Both the position numbers and the translations under genes were made by a program. A model generated the notes under the pieces. That model saw only the letters and a list, made by a program, of their open reading frames with translations, did no database searches and was not told the DNA's origin. Below are positions 6,297 through 6,320 of a DNA stretch of 6,320 nt, piece by piece; within the stretch, counting starts at the first letter, position 1, and the number at the start of each line of letters is the position of its first letter. This stretch comes from Elusimicrobiota bacterium. GTDB lineage: Bacteria; CG03; SLGR01; JAGXOG01. Where the stretch lies: contig JAQICQ010000130.1 of assembly GCA_027858455.1 (NCBI GenBank), positions 1 to 6,320 on the forward strand. The letters run 5' to 3'.

Positions 6297-6320
6297 AAAA
6301 TAGGACGTAATAAATTAAGG
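6297..6320 (+). other. Short intergenic edge with a possible ribosome binding site
   Basis: The 24 bases after the pseudouridine synthase stop show no hairpin or T-run, so the operon may continue. The final TTAAGG could be the Shine-Dalgarno site of a next gene outside the window. In Bacillus the gene after ylyB is pyrR, but nothing here shows that. Confidence 0.25.

Noticed and set aside
1..6320. Mobile element, CRISPR, phage or defence system
   Set aside because: No transposase, integrase, direct-repeat/spacer pattern or defence-family motif was found. All identified genes are housekeeping.

Overview
The window is a single, tightly packed run of co-directional (+ strand) bacterial genes, AT-rich by inspection, with frequent ATA (Ile) and AGA/AGG (Arg) codons. 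It reads as ordinary chromosomal core sequence. I see no tRNA or rRNA, mobile element, CRISPR array or phage gene. The longest stretch between called genes is 31 bases, so there are no large empty regions.

Layout, left to right: the 3' end of an unidentified gene whose product finishes in a Lys/Ser/Gly-rich pentapeptide repeat (1-84); a small two-helix membrane protein that looks like the YggT/YlmG family (81-347, TTG start); mtnA, methylthioribose-1-phosphate isomerase (373-1407); ileS, isoleucyl-tRNA synthetase (1439-4201); lspA, lipoprotein signal peptidase (4198-4662); lgt, prolipoprotein diacylglyceryl transferase (4643-5416); an S4-domain RluD-type pseudouridine synthase (5397-6296); then 24 bases that run off the edge. 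Junctions are 4-nt overlap, 25-nt gap, 31-nt gap, 4-nt overlap, 20-nt overlap, 20-nt overlap. This implies one operon with translational coupling at several junctions. One weak internal promoter candidate precedes mtnA, and no terminator was recognised.

The gene order resembles the Bacillus-type neighbourhood ylmG (yggT) ... ileS ... lspA-ylyB (rluD-like), with mtnA in the place where ylmH-divIVA sit in Bacillus and lgt inserted between lspA and the pseudouridine synthase. lgt and lspA catalyse the first two successive steps of bacterial lipoprotein maturation, so their overlap is functionally sensible. ileS and the pseudouridine synthase serve translation, and mtnA serves methylthioadenosine/methionine salvage. 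The organism cannot be named from this. A deep-branching or uncultivated bacterial lineage is a guess only.

The most notable observation concerns the 5' end of ileS. The usual N-terminal extension of IleRS is still readable upstream of the only usable ATG (from an ATG at 1394 inside mtnA), but an in-frame TAA at 1412-1414 interrupts it where the family normally has Leu. This could be a nonsense mutation with restart at 1439, a consensus/sequencing error, or recoding. I found no convincing previously undescribed multi-gene system.
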